Shown: positions 1 through 9,085 of the stretch, piece after piece | Numbering within the stretch: position 1 is the stretch's first letter | Layout of the letters: each line of letters starts with the position of its first letter | NCBI RefSeq assembly: GCF_014648495.1 | Contig: NZ_BMRF01000006.1 | Coordinates: forward strand, 62,001-126,000 | Reading direction: 5' to 3' | DNA from: Actinomadura cremea | GTDB lineage: Bacteria > Actinomycetota > Actinomycetes > Streptosporangiales > Streptosporangiaceae | Length of the DNA stretch: 64,000 bases | The notes under the pieces: model-generated | What the model saw: only the letters and a program-made list of their open reading frames with translations | The model's database searches: none | Told to the model about the DNA's origin: nothing | Program-made: the position numbers and the translations under genes

Positions 1-1771
1 TGACGAGGCCCGGCAGCCGGCGTCGGACATCGCGCAGCAACTCGTCCCGTCCGATGAAGTCGGGGTTGCGGGTGGGCAGCCCTCCGCCGATGAGCGGGCC
101 CCGGCCGGGAGGTGCCTTCTGCCCGGACATGTACGGAAGTTCGAGCCGCCGGGTGGCGGGCGTGTCGACGGGGTCGTCGGCCGCCGCGGCGGCCGACGGG
201 ACGGCCAGCCGTTCGGCGATGGCCCGGTACCGTCCGCCGAGCCGCATCAGGACGGGCGCGGCGACCTGGGCGAACGGCCGATCGTCCTGGAGGACCTCGG
301 TGTCGGTCTCGAGGGCGCGGAGCAGCGCGGGGAAGTCGAGCGGCGAGCCGAGGCGTTCCCGGACGATCTCCCAGACCTGCCCGAGGAGGCGCAGGGCGTC
401 GCTGCGCTTCAGCTTTCCGAGCAGAACGTCTCGGACGCCCTCGTGGAACTCGTACAGGACATCGTCGGGCTGCGCGCCGCCGCCCGGCGGGTCGCCGTCG
501 TGATCGGCTCTGCGCATGAGGTCGCCGAGGAAGACCTCGGCCAGGTGCGTCCGGTTCGACTCGGGCAGCGTCGCCTGCTGCACCAGGGACATCACCTTCA
601 ACCGCAGCGGCGCCGCGGCGAGGTGGCAGGCCAGTTCGAACGCCATGGGGGACGAGCCGGCGGAGAACCGGCGGACCCGTTCGTCCGCCGAGAGCCTCTC
701 CGTGTCCTCGTCCACGATGTCCTTCAGCGGAGGAGCGCCCGTGAACATGGCCATGGTGTTGATCCGGCGCGCTCCGCCGCCGACCATTTCCGCCCACGGA
801 CGCAGCCACCGCGGCGCCATCTCCATCACGGGGACGGCCGTGCCGGCAGGCAACGGGAACCCGTCTCGAGAGCGGATGGTGAGGCGCCGGTTCGGCAGCC
901 CGGCCTGGAGCGAATCGATGCGGACGGGTTCGACGGCCGTTCCGCACCGCCACCACAGCCGCTGCGGAAGCGGCTGGACGATCGCCACCGGACCGGCGTC
1001 CGCCCAGCGTTCGAGCACGGCGGCGGCGCGGCCGTCGTGCCACGCCCGTCCGATGCAGTCGCTGAAGACGAGGAGGATCCGGCGGCGGGTCGGGTCGATG
1101 AGCTCGTTAGGGTTCCGTACCGACGAGCCCGTCCCCGTCTGGAGGACGAGCGCGTCATCGTCGCTGTTCACGTACCACATGCGCACGTCTCGGAACGCGC
1201 CGAGCCGTTCGAGCAGGGTGCGGAACTCGGCGATGATCCTGCCCCACACCACCATGGAGGCGCTCCGGTCGGCGACGAGCGCGAGATCGAACTGCCGTTC
1301 CGGGGCCGGCTCCATCACCGGCCGCCAGATCCCGGTCTCGGCGATCCACTGCGCCGTCGCCTCCTCGGCGAGCTTCTCGACCGTCCGCGACGAGGCGTTC
1401 TCCCGCAGCGGACGCAGCGCGCGTCCGAGGTTCAGCGTCTGCGGGATGGCGGGCAGCGCCGGTGTCCGCACGATGCCCTCCGCGGCCGCCCCGGGATGGG
1501 CCAGGTGCAGGGCGGCCTGCGGCGACGCCGCGGCCGGGCGCGACCCTTCCGGAGGTGCGGGCGGCTCGATGACGGACGAGTCCTCCGGCTCCGGTCCGGA
1601 GGACATCTCGGGGCTCTCCTCCTTCCCCGTGACCTCCTGGACGGCTTCGACGTTCGCCGCGCGAGGCGGCAGGAGCCGCGCCAGCCACAGGGCGTCGGCC
1701 AGCTCCCGAGCGACCGGAGGGGGGTCGAGTCCGGCGAGGGCCTCGATCACCTCGTCGAGGCGCCGGCTCAT
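1..1771 (-). CDS. vWA-domain protein of a VMAP ternary system (SAV_2336/FxsT-like), C-terminus beyond the window
   Basis: About 590 residues are visible before the left edge. The ATG overlaps the stop of the MoxR gene (ATGA), so the two are translationally coupled. After a Pro/Glu-rich linker (residues 50-110) there is a von Willebrand A-like domain at about 160-300. Its MIDAS signature is DRSAS (D168, S170, S172) and a hydrophobic strand ILLVFSDC lies near 232. An alpha-helical segment follows. The last visible residues read TRNPDFIGRDELL, the same lead-in that opens the NB-ARC protein at 6548, so an NB-ARC/TPR region probably follows outside the window. The family (SAV_2336 N-terminal-related proteins) is known as the vWA partner of MoxR and VMAP in predicted NTP-dependent conflict systems. 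The function itself is inferred from family and context. Confidence 0.8.
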   Translation of the reverse strand, partial: MSRRLDEVIEALAGLDPPPVARELADALWLARLLPPRAANVEAVQEVTGKEESPEMSSGPEPEDSSVIEPPAPPEGSRPAAASPQAALHLAHPGAAAEGIVRTPALPAIPQTLNLGRALRPLRENASSRTVEKLAEEATAQWIAETGIWRPVMEPAPERQFDLALVADRSASMVVWGRIIAEFRTLLERLGAFRDVRMWYVNSDDDALVLQTGTGSSVRNPNELIDPTRRRILLVFSDCIGRAWHDGRAAAVLERWADAGPVAIVQPLPQRLWWRCGTAVEPVRIDSLQAGLPNRRLTIRSRDGFPLPAGTAVPVMEMAPRWLRPWAEMVGGGARRINTMAMFTGAPPLKDIVDEDTERLSADERVRRFSAGSSPMAFELACHLAAAPLRLKVMSLVQQATLPESNRTHLAEVFLGDLMRRADHDGDPPGGGAQPDDVLYEFHEGVRDVLLGKLKRSDALRLLGQVWEIVRERLGSPLDFPALLRALETDTEVLQDDRPFAQVAAPVLMRLGGRYRAIAERLAVPSAAAAADDPVDTPATRRLELPYMSGQKAPPGRGPLIGGGLPTRNPDFIGRDELLRDVRRRLPGLV

Positions 1772-2790
1772 CCCGGCCCTGTCATGCCCAGCGGGCGCAG
1801 CACCGACTCGAGCATCTCCTGCAGCGTCCCGTCGGGCGGGCGGGAGCCCGACGTGCAGAGGTAGACGGCGTTGAGGAGCTGGTCGGTGGCCAGGTCTCCG
1901 TGCTCACGGCGGCTGAGGAAGTCGTTGATGAGATCGGTGCTCGCGTTCCGCGCGTCCCGGCCGAAGTGGGCCTCGACGATCTCGGCGAGCCGCTGGGAGT
2001 CGGGCGGTTCGATCACGAGCCGGAGACAGCGGCGAAGGAACGCCGGCGGGAACTCGCGCTCACCGTTGCTCGTGATGACGACCAGCGGGAACTCCCTGCA
2101 CTGGACCTTGCCCCGCGCGACCGGCACGCGCTCGTTCCCCCGGGTCGAGAGAACGTGGACGACCTCCTCGTCATCGGGCAGCCGTTCCAGCTCCGGGATG
2201 GTGAAGCCGCCCTCTTCGAAGACGTTCAGGAGATCGTTGGGGAGGTCGATGTCGCTCTTGTCGAGTTCGTCGATCAGCAGGATGCGGGGCCGGTCCTGCG
2301 GCAGCAGCGCGGTTCCCAGCGGGCCGAGCCGGATGTAGCGACCGATGTCGGGCGCCTCCATCGGCGCTCCGGGGGTGACGGCCTGGCGGAGGCTCGTCTC
2401 ATGGAGCCGTCCGATCGCGTCATAGCGGTACAGCCCCTGCTCGAGGGTGGCGTGGCTGGTGATCGGCCAGTACAGCACGGGGCCCAGGCCGAGTTCGTGG
2501 GCGACGTGGTAGGCGAGGGTCGACTTCCCCGTCCCGGGCTTGCCGGTCACGAGGAGCGGGCGCCGTAGGTGCAGCGCCACGTTCACCATGGTGACGACGT
2601 TCTGATCCGGCCGGTAGGACGCCGCCCGCTCCAGCGCGTCGGGGCCGAGCGCCGACCCCGGGCCGCCGCGGCCGAACGCTCGCCACGGGGGCGGCTCCGG
2701 CAGGTTCCGGAGACCGTCATGCCGCGTGCCTTCGCCGCGATAGATCAGCCAGTCGCCGGCTTCTTCGTCGGTAACCGGTTGTTTCGTCAC
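1768..2790 (-). CDS. MoxR-type AAA+ ATPase of the VMAP ternary system
   Basis: A 340-residue AAA+ ATPase. Walker A is GKPGTGKS at 83-90 and Walker B is RILLIDELDKSD near 168-179. A sensor-1 type strand (VVITSNGEREF) and an arginine-rich sensor region (FLRRCLRL) follow. MoxR ATPases remodel or load partner proteins, typically vWA-domain proteins bound through a MIDAS site, and exactly such a protein is encoded by the overlapping downstream gene. A strong AGGAGG lies five bases before the chosen GTG. The VMAP gene ends 18 bases upstream, so VMAP-MoxR-vWA form one transcription unit. The family call is firm; the conflict-system role is known for the gene triad and is inferred here. Confidence 0.88.
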   Translation of the reverse strand: MTKQPVTDEEAGDWLIYRGEGTRHDGLRNLPEPPPWRAFGRGGPGSALGPDALERAASYRPDQNVVTMVNVALHLRRPLLVTGKPGTGKSTLAYHVAHELGLGPVLYWPITSHATLEQGLYRYDAIGRLHETSLRQAVTPGAPMEAPDIGRYIRLGPLGTALLPQDRPRILLIDELDKSDIDLPNDLLNVFEEGGFTIPELERLPDDEEVVHVLSTRGNERVPVARGKVQCREFPLVVITSNGEREFPPAFLRRCLRLVIEPPDSQRLAEIVEAHFGRDARNASTDLINDFLSRREHGDLATDQLLNAVYLCTSGSRPPDGTLQEMLESVLRPLGMTGPG

Positions 2791-2808
2791 GACAACCTCC
2801 TCGCATCA

Positions 2809-4287
2809 CTAGGCGGGTGCCCTCAGGCGTCCATGCGGCTCGGGAAACCGGTCCGCGTCATCGAAGAGCAGCGTCAACTGCAGCCCCAGGTGGTCGGCGC
2901 GGGGATCGAGATCGCGCGACGCCACCGCCTTCCTGCGCAGCTTCAGCACGGTGTCCGGCAGCGCCAGCATGCCGTCGGACAGCAGTTCACGGAACTCCGC
3001 GGTGAACCTGTCGGGGGCCCGCCCCCCACGGCACCAGGCGATGACGGGCGACCCCGCCTGCAGCGCGATCCGCAGTTCGTCGGGCGCGCCCGTCCCGTCC
3101 GCACGAGGGGGGAACGCCAGCGCGAGGCACACCGACGAGGGGTTGGACAGCAACATGTTGTACAGGCTTTCGCCCGGATACTCGCCCGGTTGTGTCACCC
3201 AGCACACTTCGGCGGCGTGTGGGTTATCGCGCAACCAAGTCCACTTGCGATGCCAGGCGGGGTGGTAGTTCTGCTTCTGGATCCGGTCGAGGCTGCGCAC
3301 CACGACCGGGTGTTCGATGCCGAGCCGCCGTTCGAGGCCGTCCACGGTGATGCGCAGTTGGTCGACCGACTGCATGCCGAGCAGGTTGAGCGGAAGGACG
3401 AACTCCAGGGTCAGCTCCGACATCGAGGGCCGGTTCACGACCTGCCGCTCCTCGGTGAGCAGCTCGACCACCAGGGCCGGGAGGCCGGTGACCGGTATCG
3501 GTCGATCATCCTGGCAGCGCAGCGTGACCCCGCGGCCGTCGTCCGACTGCAGCCACGCGGATATCAGGTACTCGTCGGGCGTCACCCCGTCCGGACGGAA
3601 GGCGACGACCAGGTACATGCGCGGACGTTCCGGTCCCTCGGTCAGGGATTCCCGGCGCCGCCGGACGATGTGCGCGACGCCGAGGCGTTCGGCCGTCTGC
3701 TCCGTCCAGCGGAGCAGATGGAGGCGCATGGGGTCGGCGGTCCGGACGGCGAGCTGCTCGACGAAGGACAGTAGCGGTGGAACGCCGTCTCCGTCGACGG
3801 TCCGGTCCTCGAGGTCGGCCAGCACCGGCCATACGTCTCCGGTGTCCACGTCGAGTGAACCGACCGGATCCACCACCGTCCAGAACAATTCCCGGACGGC
3901 CTCCGGGCGCAGGGAGTCCGGTCCGCGGTCCTGTAGGGACTTGACCAATTCACGGAGAGCCCGTCGTTCTCCGGGTTCGAGCAGGGGCTCGGGCAGCAGC
4001 GCCCAAGTCAGTTGCCAGATGTGCTCGAAGGTCGTGCTGCCCGGGTGAAAACGCCCGACGACATGGACGAATGCGTGCAGCGCTCCGGGATGCTCGAGGC
4101 AGCCTTCGACCAGACGCCACAGGTCGAAGAAATCACGCTCGTCTCGCTGTACCGGAAGGGGGACACCGAGTTCCTTGCGCAGGTAGGCGAGGTAAAGGTC
4201 GCGGGTCTTCTGCTTTTGCAGTGCCTCCAGGCGCCAGAGCGCCTCGACCAGTCGCCGGACGTCTTCATGATCTAGTGGCGATGTCAC
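2809..4287 (-). CDS. VMAP (vWA-MoxR-associated protein)
   Basis: About 492 residues if the GTG at 4287 is used; ATG at 4329 or 4344 would add 14-19 residues that do not look like domain sequence. The N-terminus (LDHEDVRRLVEALWRL) is a helical effector-associated (EAD-like) domain. A middle helical region follows, and the C-terminal half resembles the VMAP-C domain, with an HPVVVRSLDRI strand, a conserved tryptophan-rich stretch and the closing LGLQLTLLFDDADRFPE. VMAP is the adaptor of the ternary system: its N-terminal adaptor domain is thought to recruit partners bearing matching domains. No catalytic residues are evident. The first bases overlap the end of the MFS gene by about 23 bases, suggesting read-through transcription from that gene. 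Confidence 0.75.
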   Translation of the reverse strand: MTSPLDHEDVRRLVEALWRLEALQKQKTRDLYLAYLRKELGVPLPVQRDERDFFDLWRLVEGCLEHPGALHAFVHVVGRFHPGSTTFEHIWQLTWALLPEPLLEPGERRALRELVKSLQDRGPDSLRPEAVRELFWTVVDPVGSLDVDTGDVWPVLADLEDRTVDGDGVPPLLSFVEQLAVRTADPMRLHLLRWTEQTAERLGVAHIVRRRRESLTEGPERPRMYLVVAFRPDGVTPDEYLISAWLQSDDGRGVTLRCQDDRPIPVTGLPALVVELLTEERQVVNRPSMSELTLEFVLPLNLLGMQSVDQLRITVDGLERRLGIEHPVVVRSLDRIQKQNYHPAWHRKWTWLRDNPHAAEVCWVTQPGEYPGESLYNMLLSNPSSVCLALAFPPRADGTGAPDELRIALQAGSPVIAWCRGGRAPDRFTAEFRELLSDGMLALPDTVLKLRRKAVASRDLDPRADHLGLQLTLLFDDADRFPEPHGRLRAPA

Positions 4288-5671
4288 TTCGAACCACGCC
4301 CCCTTGAGCGCCCTCACGGCGACGCCCTTCATCGGTGGGGTCATGGTACGTGGTCGGTTGGACGGTCTGATGGGACGAAACTGGCCGAAGATGGCAGCAC
4401 AATGCTCGTGCGCGGCGCTTCACCTGGGCTTTTCTGCGGTGCAGGCCGTAAGCGCTGACCACGATGGCCACACACAGGGTCGAACACAGAACGAAAAGGC
4501 TCGCGGTGCGCGTCTCGGTGACACTGGACAGGAGATAGCCCGCGAACAGGGCGCCCAGGGGCACGGCCGTTCTCGTGACGAAGTTGTTGACGCCGGCGAC
4601 GCGCGCCAGCATCTGGTCCGGAACATTGCGAGCCTGGTGCACGGTGAGCGCGACGTTGACGTGGGCGCCCAGCACGCTGATCACTCCCCAGGCCAGGAAC
4701 CCCGCGACCGGATGGTCGAAGATCCAGACCGCGGCGACCGGCAGCACCCAGCCCCAGACGCAGATACAGGTCGCCTTGAGCGGCGACCGTCTGCGGATCA
4801 GCCGCGGTGCGGCGACGGCGCCCAGGGTCCCGCCGAGGCCCGAAGCGGTGAACAGCAATCCGATCACCGTGCTCGAGTCGAACTCGTGCTCCGCCTGCAC
4901 GACGAGCATGAGAAAGATGACCTGGAAGGCGAAGTTCGTCACGGAGCACACCATCAGCACCATCCGGAGGAACGGATCGCCGAACAGGAATCGTACGCAC
5001 GTCCAGAAACCGTCCTCGGCCCGTTGCCGTGCGACCGCGGGTGACGCCCTCGCGTCCTCCGGTCTGATTTTGAGGATCAAGAACACCGAGAAGAGCGCCG
5101 ATAATGCGTCCAGCAGAAACGGATAGGACCTGTGGAGGTTGTAGAGGAAGCCCCCGAGCGGTCGGCCGAGAAGCAGTGCGATGTGGCTGCGCGCCTCGTT
5201 TCTTGCCATGGCCTCGGGAAGCGCGTCGACCGGTACCAAACGGCGCACCAGTGAACTTTCCGCGAGGTTGTACAGGGAAGCGAGGGTCCTGTCCAGGGCC
5301 GCCGCGCAGATCAACAGCAGGGCCGGATTCGCAACGGTGATGATGCCGATGGCCAGGAGGAGCACCACGGCGAATCTGGCGCTCTGACAGAGCATCATGA
5401 CCCGCCGGCGGTCGAAACGGTCCACGACCATCCCGGCCGGTAAGTAGAACAACAGGCTTGGGAACGTTCCCGCGGCGGTGACCCAACCGGCGAAGACGGG
5501 GGAATGCGTCAGGGACAGGGCGAGCAACGGGAACGCGATGGCGGCGTTCGTGCTGCCGAGTTGGGCGGCCGCCGATCCGACCCACAGGAGAGAGAAGTTG
5601 CGTGACAGCGGGGGCTTGCGGCCGGTGCCGCGCCGCCGGCGGCCGGCGCGCGCGTTCCCCGGGAGGTTCAC
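4265..5671 (-). CDS. MFS efflux transporter (EntS/MFS_3-like)
   Basis: About 468 residues with around twelve hydrophobic segments, beginning near FSLLWVGSAAAQLG and ending near residue 425. The MFS loop 2-3 signature appears as GMVVDRFDRRRVMM. The family exports small molecules such as siderophores, macrolides and peptides by proton antiport. The start is uncertain: the GTG at 5671 is the first sensible in-frame start, and residues further upstream are low complexity. A long charged tail follows the last membrane segment and runs into the VMAP start. The gene looks less GC-rich than its neighbours, which may mark separate acquisition. Lying between the ternary genes and the FxsA-like precursor, it could export the modified peptide, but that is conjecture. 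Confidence 0.75.
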   Translation of the reverse strand: MNLPGNARAGRRRRGTGRKPPLSRNFSLLWVGSAAAQLGSTNAAIAFPLLALSLTHSPVFAGWVTAAGTFPSLLFYLPAGMVVDRFDRRRVMMLCQSARFAVVLLLAIGIITVANPALLLICAAALDRTLASLYNLAESSLVRRLVPVDALPEAMARNEARSHIALLLGRPLGGFLYNLHRSYPFLLDALSALFSVFLILKIRPEDARASPAVARQRAEDGFWTCVRFLFGDPFLRMVLMVCSVTNFAFQVIFLMLVVQAEHEFDSSTVIGLLFTASGLGGTLGAVAAPRLIRRRSPLKATCICVWGWVLPVAAVWIFDHPVAGFLAWGVISVLGAHVNVALTVHQARNVPDQMLARVAGVNNFVTRTAVPLGALFAGYLLSSVTETRTASLFVLCSTLCVAIVVSAYGLHRRKAQVKRRARALCCHLRPVSSHQTVQPTTYHDPTDEGRRREGAQGGVVRSDIATRS

Positions 5672-6025
5672 GGGAACCGCCGTTGCTCGAACGTGGCCAT
5701 GCCCGGCGGGGTGGTGCGACGGTGGCGCCGCGATGGACCGTCCGCGACGCGAATCGGATGGCCAGTGCACAACGCCCTAAAAGGGCACGACAAAGATACT
5801 CCGTACCAAGCGACGACGCTGAATCGCCTAGAGGATTGGGTTATAGGCGACTCTAGTCGCGCGCGCGCCGAAGATGCGGAGACTTGAGCAAGTCAATGGG
5901 CGATCGAGAAGCAGCTGATGCGATGCCGTCCGGTTGCGGCGGGAGGGCATCCGGGGTTCCGAGGCGGGGGCGACGGGTGTGCCGAGTGCGGACGCGCGAT
6001 CGGCCGTCGCTCGGAGCCCGCGCGA
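5672..6025. other. Intergenic stretch, relatively AT-rich
   Basis: Between the MFS gene start and the precursor stop. Around 5780-5870 the sequence is clearly less GC-rich than its surroundings and is a plausible promoter area for the MFS gene, but I could not assign hexamers with confidence. The overlapping short frames here are arginine-rich and not convincing. Confidence 0.4.
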
Positions 6026-6223
6026 CTATCCGGCGACCTTCGCCGTCTCCATGGGCGGCGCGTAACTGTCGAAACCCGCCGCGGCGATCTCACCGAGCGC
6101 CGGGTCCAGCACCTCGCGGAGCGCGAGAGCGATGGAGGATCCCGGGAGGTCCTCGAGCTGGCCGAGAGTGAGGCTGGAAAGGTCGATCGGGTCGTCCTGG
6201 AAGTCGTTCATCAGGTTGCTCAT
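6026..6223 (-). CDS. fxsA: FxsA-like RiPP precursor peptide with an internal FxS motif
   Basis: A 65-residue peptide whose ATG lies five bases after AAGGAGG. The leader has the FxSxx-family pattern: an acidic N-terminus, DLSSLTLGQLEDL, then an amphipathic helix ALREVLDPAL, followed by AAAGFDSYA. FxsA peptides normally end exactly at F-x-S-x-x, and the radical SAM enzyme FxsB crosslinks the Phe and Ser into a three-residue cyclophane. Here F-D-S-Y-A is followed by ten extra residues, PPMETAKVAG, before the stop, so the motif is internal. The matching FxsB (10359-11576) and an HExxH enzyme lie about 3-5 kb away on the same strand. The family assignment rests on leader pattern, motif and neighbours. 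The role of the C-terminal extension (follower or second core) is unknown. Confidence 0.78.
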   Translation of the reverse strand: MSNLMNDFQDDPIDLSSLTLGQLEDLPGSSIALALREVLDPALGEIAAAGFDSYAPPMETAKVAG

Positions 6224-6547
6224 ACCGCCTCCTTGGCGCGGGACACCACTTGTGGTGGCAGGCATCACCGTCTGTGATCATTGATGGCCGATCGCGGGCG
6301 ATATGTCCAGCATGTCATGGGTTTGTCGTCCATGGCCATGGAGGAGTTGGCCAGTGTGGGACGGGGGTGCGATGCGGCCTTTTCCGGTCGGCCGGTATCG
6401 CGACTTGAGGCCCAGCCTATAAAAGCTCAGCCCGAGGTGAGCGGACTCTGTGTCGCCTGACCTATTTCGTACCTCTCTTGGATGGGATATTACGGTGTCT
6501 GCAGCCAGGTAACCGCGGACTGCAACATATGAGGCGGGGGTAAGCGC
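6224..6547. other. Divergent intergenic region between fxsA and fxsT
   Basis: This 324-base region must hold promoters for the precursor (minus) and the NB-ARC protein (plus). A palindrome sits just before fxsA (see 6244-6257). The stretch around 6460-6540 is AT-richer and precedes fxsT, but no hexamer pair stands out enough to call. Confidence 0.45.
6244..6257. promoter_or_regulatory. Palindrome upstream of the precursor gene
   Basis: CACCACTTGTGGTG has perfect 6-base arms around a TT centre. It begins 20 bases upstream of the fxsA start codon, just beyond its ribosome binding site. It could be an operator or an RNA hairpin in the leader; no regulator in the window can be tied to it. Confidence 0.35.
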
Positions 6548-9085
6548 ATGTCACTTCCGATGTCCGCCAGGGTCGGTCGCGTCACGGGACCTACACCCAC
6601 GGTATGGGGCAGGGTGCCCGGGCGGAACATCAACTTCACCGGTCGGGAAGAGTTGCTCAACAGGCTGCGCGCCGGTATCTCCAGGCAGGTGACCGCCGTC
6701 GTCCCGCACGCGCTCCAGGGCTACGGCGGGGTCGGTAAGACGCAGATGGCGGTCGAGTACGCCCATCGTTACAAGGGCGACTACGACGTCGTCTGGTGGA
6801 TCCCCTCGGACCAGCCCTCCCTGGTGCGGCCGACGCTGGCCGCACTGGCTCCGCATCTCGGGCTGCCTCCCGTCGGGACCATGGGGGTCGAGGAGGCGGC
6901 GGGCGCGGTGCTGGACTGCCTGCGCAGGGGAGAGCCGTACTCGCGCTGGCTGCTGATCTTCGACAACGCGGACCAGCCCGAGGACCTCCGCGACTACCTT
7001 CCGCAGGGCGACGGGCACGTGCTCATCACGTCCCGCAACCCCCGCTGGGACGCCGTCGTCCGGACCGTCGCCGTGGAGGTGTTCTCCCGAGAGGAGAGCA
7101 TCGAGTTCCTCGGCAAGCGCGCCTCCCGCGCGATCACGCGCGGGGACGCCGACCGGCTGGCGAACGAACTCGGTGACCTGCCCCTCGCGCTGGAGCAGGC
7201 CGGCGCGTTGCAGTCGGAGACGGGAATGAGCGTCTCCGAATACCTCAGAATGCTGAAAGAGCGCACCAGCCAGCTGCTGTCGGAGGGAAAGCCCACCGAG
7301 TACCCGGTTCCGATGACCGCCGCGTGGAAGTTGTCCGTGGACAGTCTGGCGGACAAACTCCCCGAGGCCGTGGAGCTGCTGCGGTGCTGCGCCTTCTTCG
7401 GGCCCGAGCCGATTCCGCGCGACATCTTCACCCGTGCGCCCGAGGGGATCGGTGAGCCCCTGGCCGGACTGCTGAACGACCCGATCCGGCTCTCCCGCGC
7501 GGTCCGCGAGCTCGGTCGCTACGCACTGGCCAAGGTCGAGTCGCAGAGCGACAACCGGACCATCCAGGTGCACCGCCTGGTGCAGGCGCTGCTGCGCGAC
7601 GAGGTCCCGCTGGCGGCGCGGGAGCGCATCCGTGCCGACGTGCACCGGCTGCTGGTCGAGGCCGCGCCGGAAGAGGTCAACCCGCAGTCATGGCCGCGGT
7701 ACTCGGAGCTGCTCGGGCACATCGTGCCCGCCGAGGTGAGCGAGAGCCAGGACACGAAGGTTCGCGATTTCGCCAACAGGGTCGTCCAGTACCTGTACAA
7801 CTCCGGTGACTACTCGCTGGCCCGCCGGGTCGCCGAACTGCTGCTCGACCGCTGGGTGGCCAATACTCCCGAAGCCGATCCCCAGATCCTGAGGCTGCGG
7901 TTCTACTACGCCAACCTGCTGCGCGCACTCGGTGATTTCCCTACCGCTCACGACATCGACAAACTGGGTTCCGAGCAGGCGGAGCGAGTCGCCGGGCCGG
8001 ACTACGAACTCTCGCTGGACTTTCGCCGGAACCTCGGCGCCGACCTGCGTGCGCGCGGCGATTTCCGGGCAGCGAGAGAACGTGATATCGCGAATCTCGA
8101 AGCCTATGAGCGCGTGTACGGCGAAAGTGATCTGGCCACCCTCCGGGTGGTGAACAATCTGGCCCTGGACTATGGGCTCAACAGTGACTACGAGCTCGCC
8201 AAGGAACTGCATGTCCGCGCGTACACCGGATTCACCCGGCTTTCCAGCGGTGATCCGGCGCAGAACATCCTGAACGCGTGGAACGGGCTGGCCCGGGCCG
8301 CACGGTTGTGCGGCGACTACGCGGAGGCCTGCGACCTCGGGGAAGAGGCCCACGCGTACGGGAAGGAGAAACTGACCGCCGAGCACCCGTGGACGATGCG
8401 CGCCGGGACCGACCTCGCGATCGCGCACCGGCGGCTCGGGGAGAACCTCGAGGCGGCGCTCGAACTGTCGCTGGACGTGCACGGGAAGTTCCTGCGGCTC
8501 TACGGGCTGAACCATCCCGACACCCTCGCGGCCGCGATGTGCCTGTCGAACGTCCAGCGGAGCCTTGGCGAGTTGGAGGCCGCACACGAGCTGGCTGCCG
8601 ACACGGTGCGGCGGTACCCGAGGGCCTACGGGAACGAGCATCCCTACAACTACGGCTGCATGGGGAACCTCGCGATCCTGCTGCGGATCCGCGGGGACGT
8701 CCCCGGCGCCCGGGAGCTGAACGAGCGGGCCCTCGCGGGGCTGCGCGACGTGCTCGGGCACGACCACCACTACTCGCTGACCGTCGCGACGAACCTCGCG
8801 AGCGACCTCGCGGAGCTGGGCGAGCTCGCGGACGCGTGCCGGCTGGGGGAGGGCACGCTGCGGCGGCTGCGGACGCTCCTCGGGGAGCAGCACCCGATGA
8901 CGCTGGCGTGCGCGGCGAACCTGTCGGTCGACCTGGAGGCGGCGGACCGGCGGGACGAGGCGTCCAAGCTGTACAAGGAGACGATGGACGGCTACGTCCG
9001 GACGCTCGGGCTCGAGCATCGGGACGCGGTCGTGGCGGCGGAGCGCAGGCACCTGGACTTCGACTTCGACCCGCCGCCGATCTAG
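6548..9085 (+). CDS. fxsT: NB-ARC/TPR STAND ATPase (FxsT type)
   Basis: An 845-residue STAND NTPase. An N-terminal NINFTGREELL lead-in is followed by Walker A GYGGVGKT (58-65), Walker B LLIFDN (135-140), a TSRNP sensor near 161 and the GDLPLAL motif (209-215) typical of NB-ARC. A winged-helix region and, from about residue 430, a long array of TPR_10/12-type repeats (recurring NLA, GE and HP-T-L patterns) follow. No separate effector domain is visible, unlike many STAND proteins. FxsT proteins co-occur with FxSxx peptides and FxsB; the TPR array probably recognises a ligand or the modified peptide and gates nucleotide-dependent oligomerisation. It is transcribed divergently from the precursor, and its stop overlaps the HExxH gene stop on the other strand (CTAG). 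Confidence 0.88.
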   Translation: MSLPMSARVGRVTGPTPTVWGRVPGRNINFTGREELLNRLRAGISRQVTAVVPHALQGYGGVGKTQMAVEYAHRYKGDYDVVWWIPSDQPSLVRPTLAALAPHLGLPPVGTMGVEEAAGAVLDCLRRGEPYSRWLLIFDNADQPEDLRDYLPQGDGHVLITSRNPRWDAVVRTVAVEVFSREESIEFLGKRASRAITRGDADRLANELGDLPLALEQAGALQSETGMSVSEYLRMLKERTSQLLSEGKPTEYPVPMTAAWKLSVDSLADKLPEAVELLRCCAFFGPEPIPRDIFTRAPEGIGEPLAGLLNDPIRLSRAVRELGRYALAKVESQSDNRTIQVHRLVQALLRDEVPLAARERIRADVHRLLVEAAPEEVNPQSWPRYSELLGHIVPAEVSESQDTKVRDFANRVVQYLYNSGDYSLARRVAELLLDRWVANTPEADPQILRLRFYYANLLRALGDFPTAHDIDKLGSEQAERVAGPDYELSLDFRRNLGADLRARGDFRAARERDIANLEAYERVYGESDLATLRVVNNLALDYGLNSDYELAKELHVRAYTGFTRLSSGDPAQNILNAWNGLARAARLCGDYAEACDLGEEAHAYGKEKLTAEHPWTMRAGTDLAIAHRRLGENLEAALELSLDVHGKFLRLYGLNHPDTLAAAMCLSNVQRSLGELEAAHELAADTVRRYPRAYGNEHPYNYGCMGNLAILLRIRGDVPGARELNERALAGLRDVLGHDHHYSLTVATNLASDLAELGELADACRLGEGTLRRLRTLLGEQHPMTLACAANLSVDLEAADRRDEASKLYKETMDGYVRTLGLEHRDAVVAAERRHLDFDFDPPPI

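Noticed and set aside
4288-4344. ATG 4344 or 4329 as VMAP start
   Set aside because: They would add residues without domain character and increase overlap with the MFS gene; GTG 4287 begins right at the adaptor domain.
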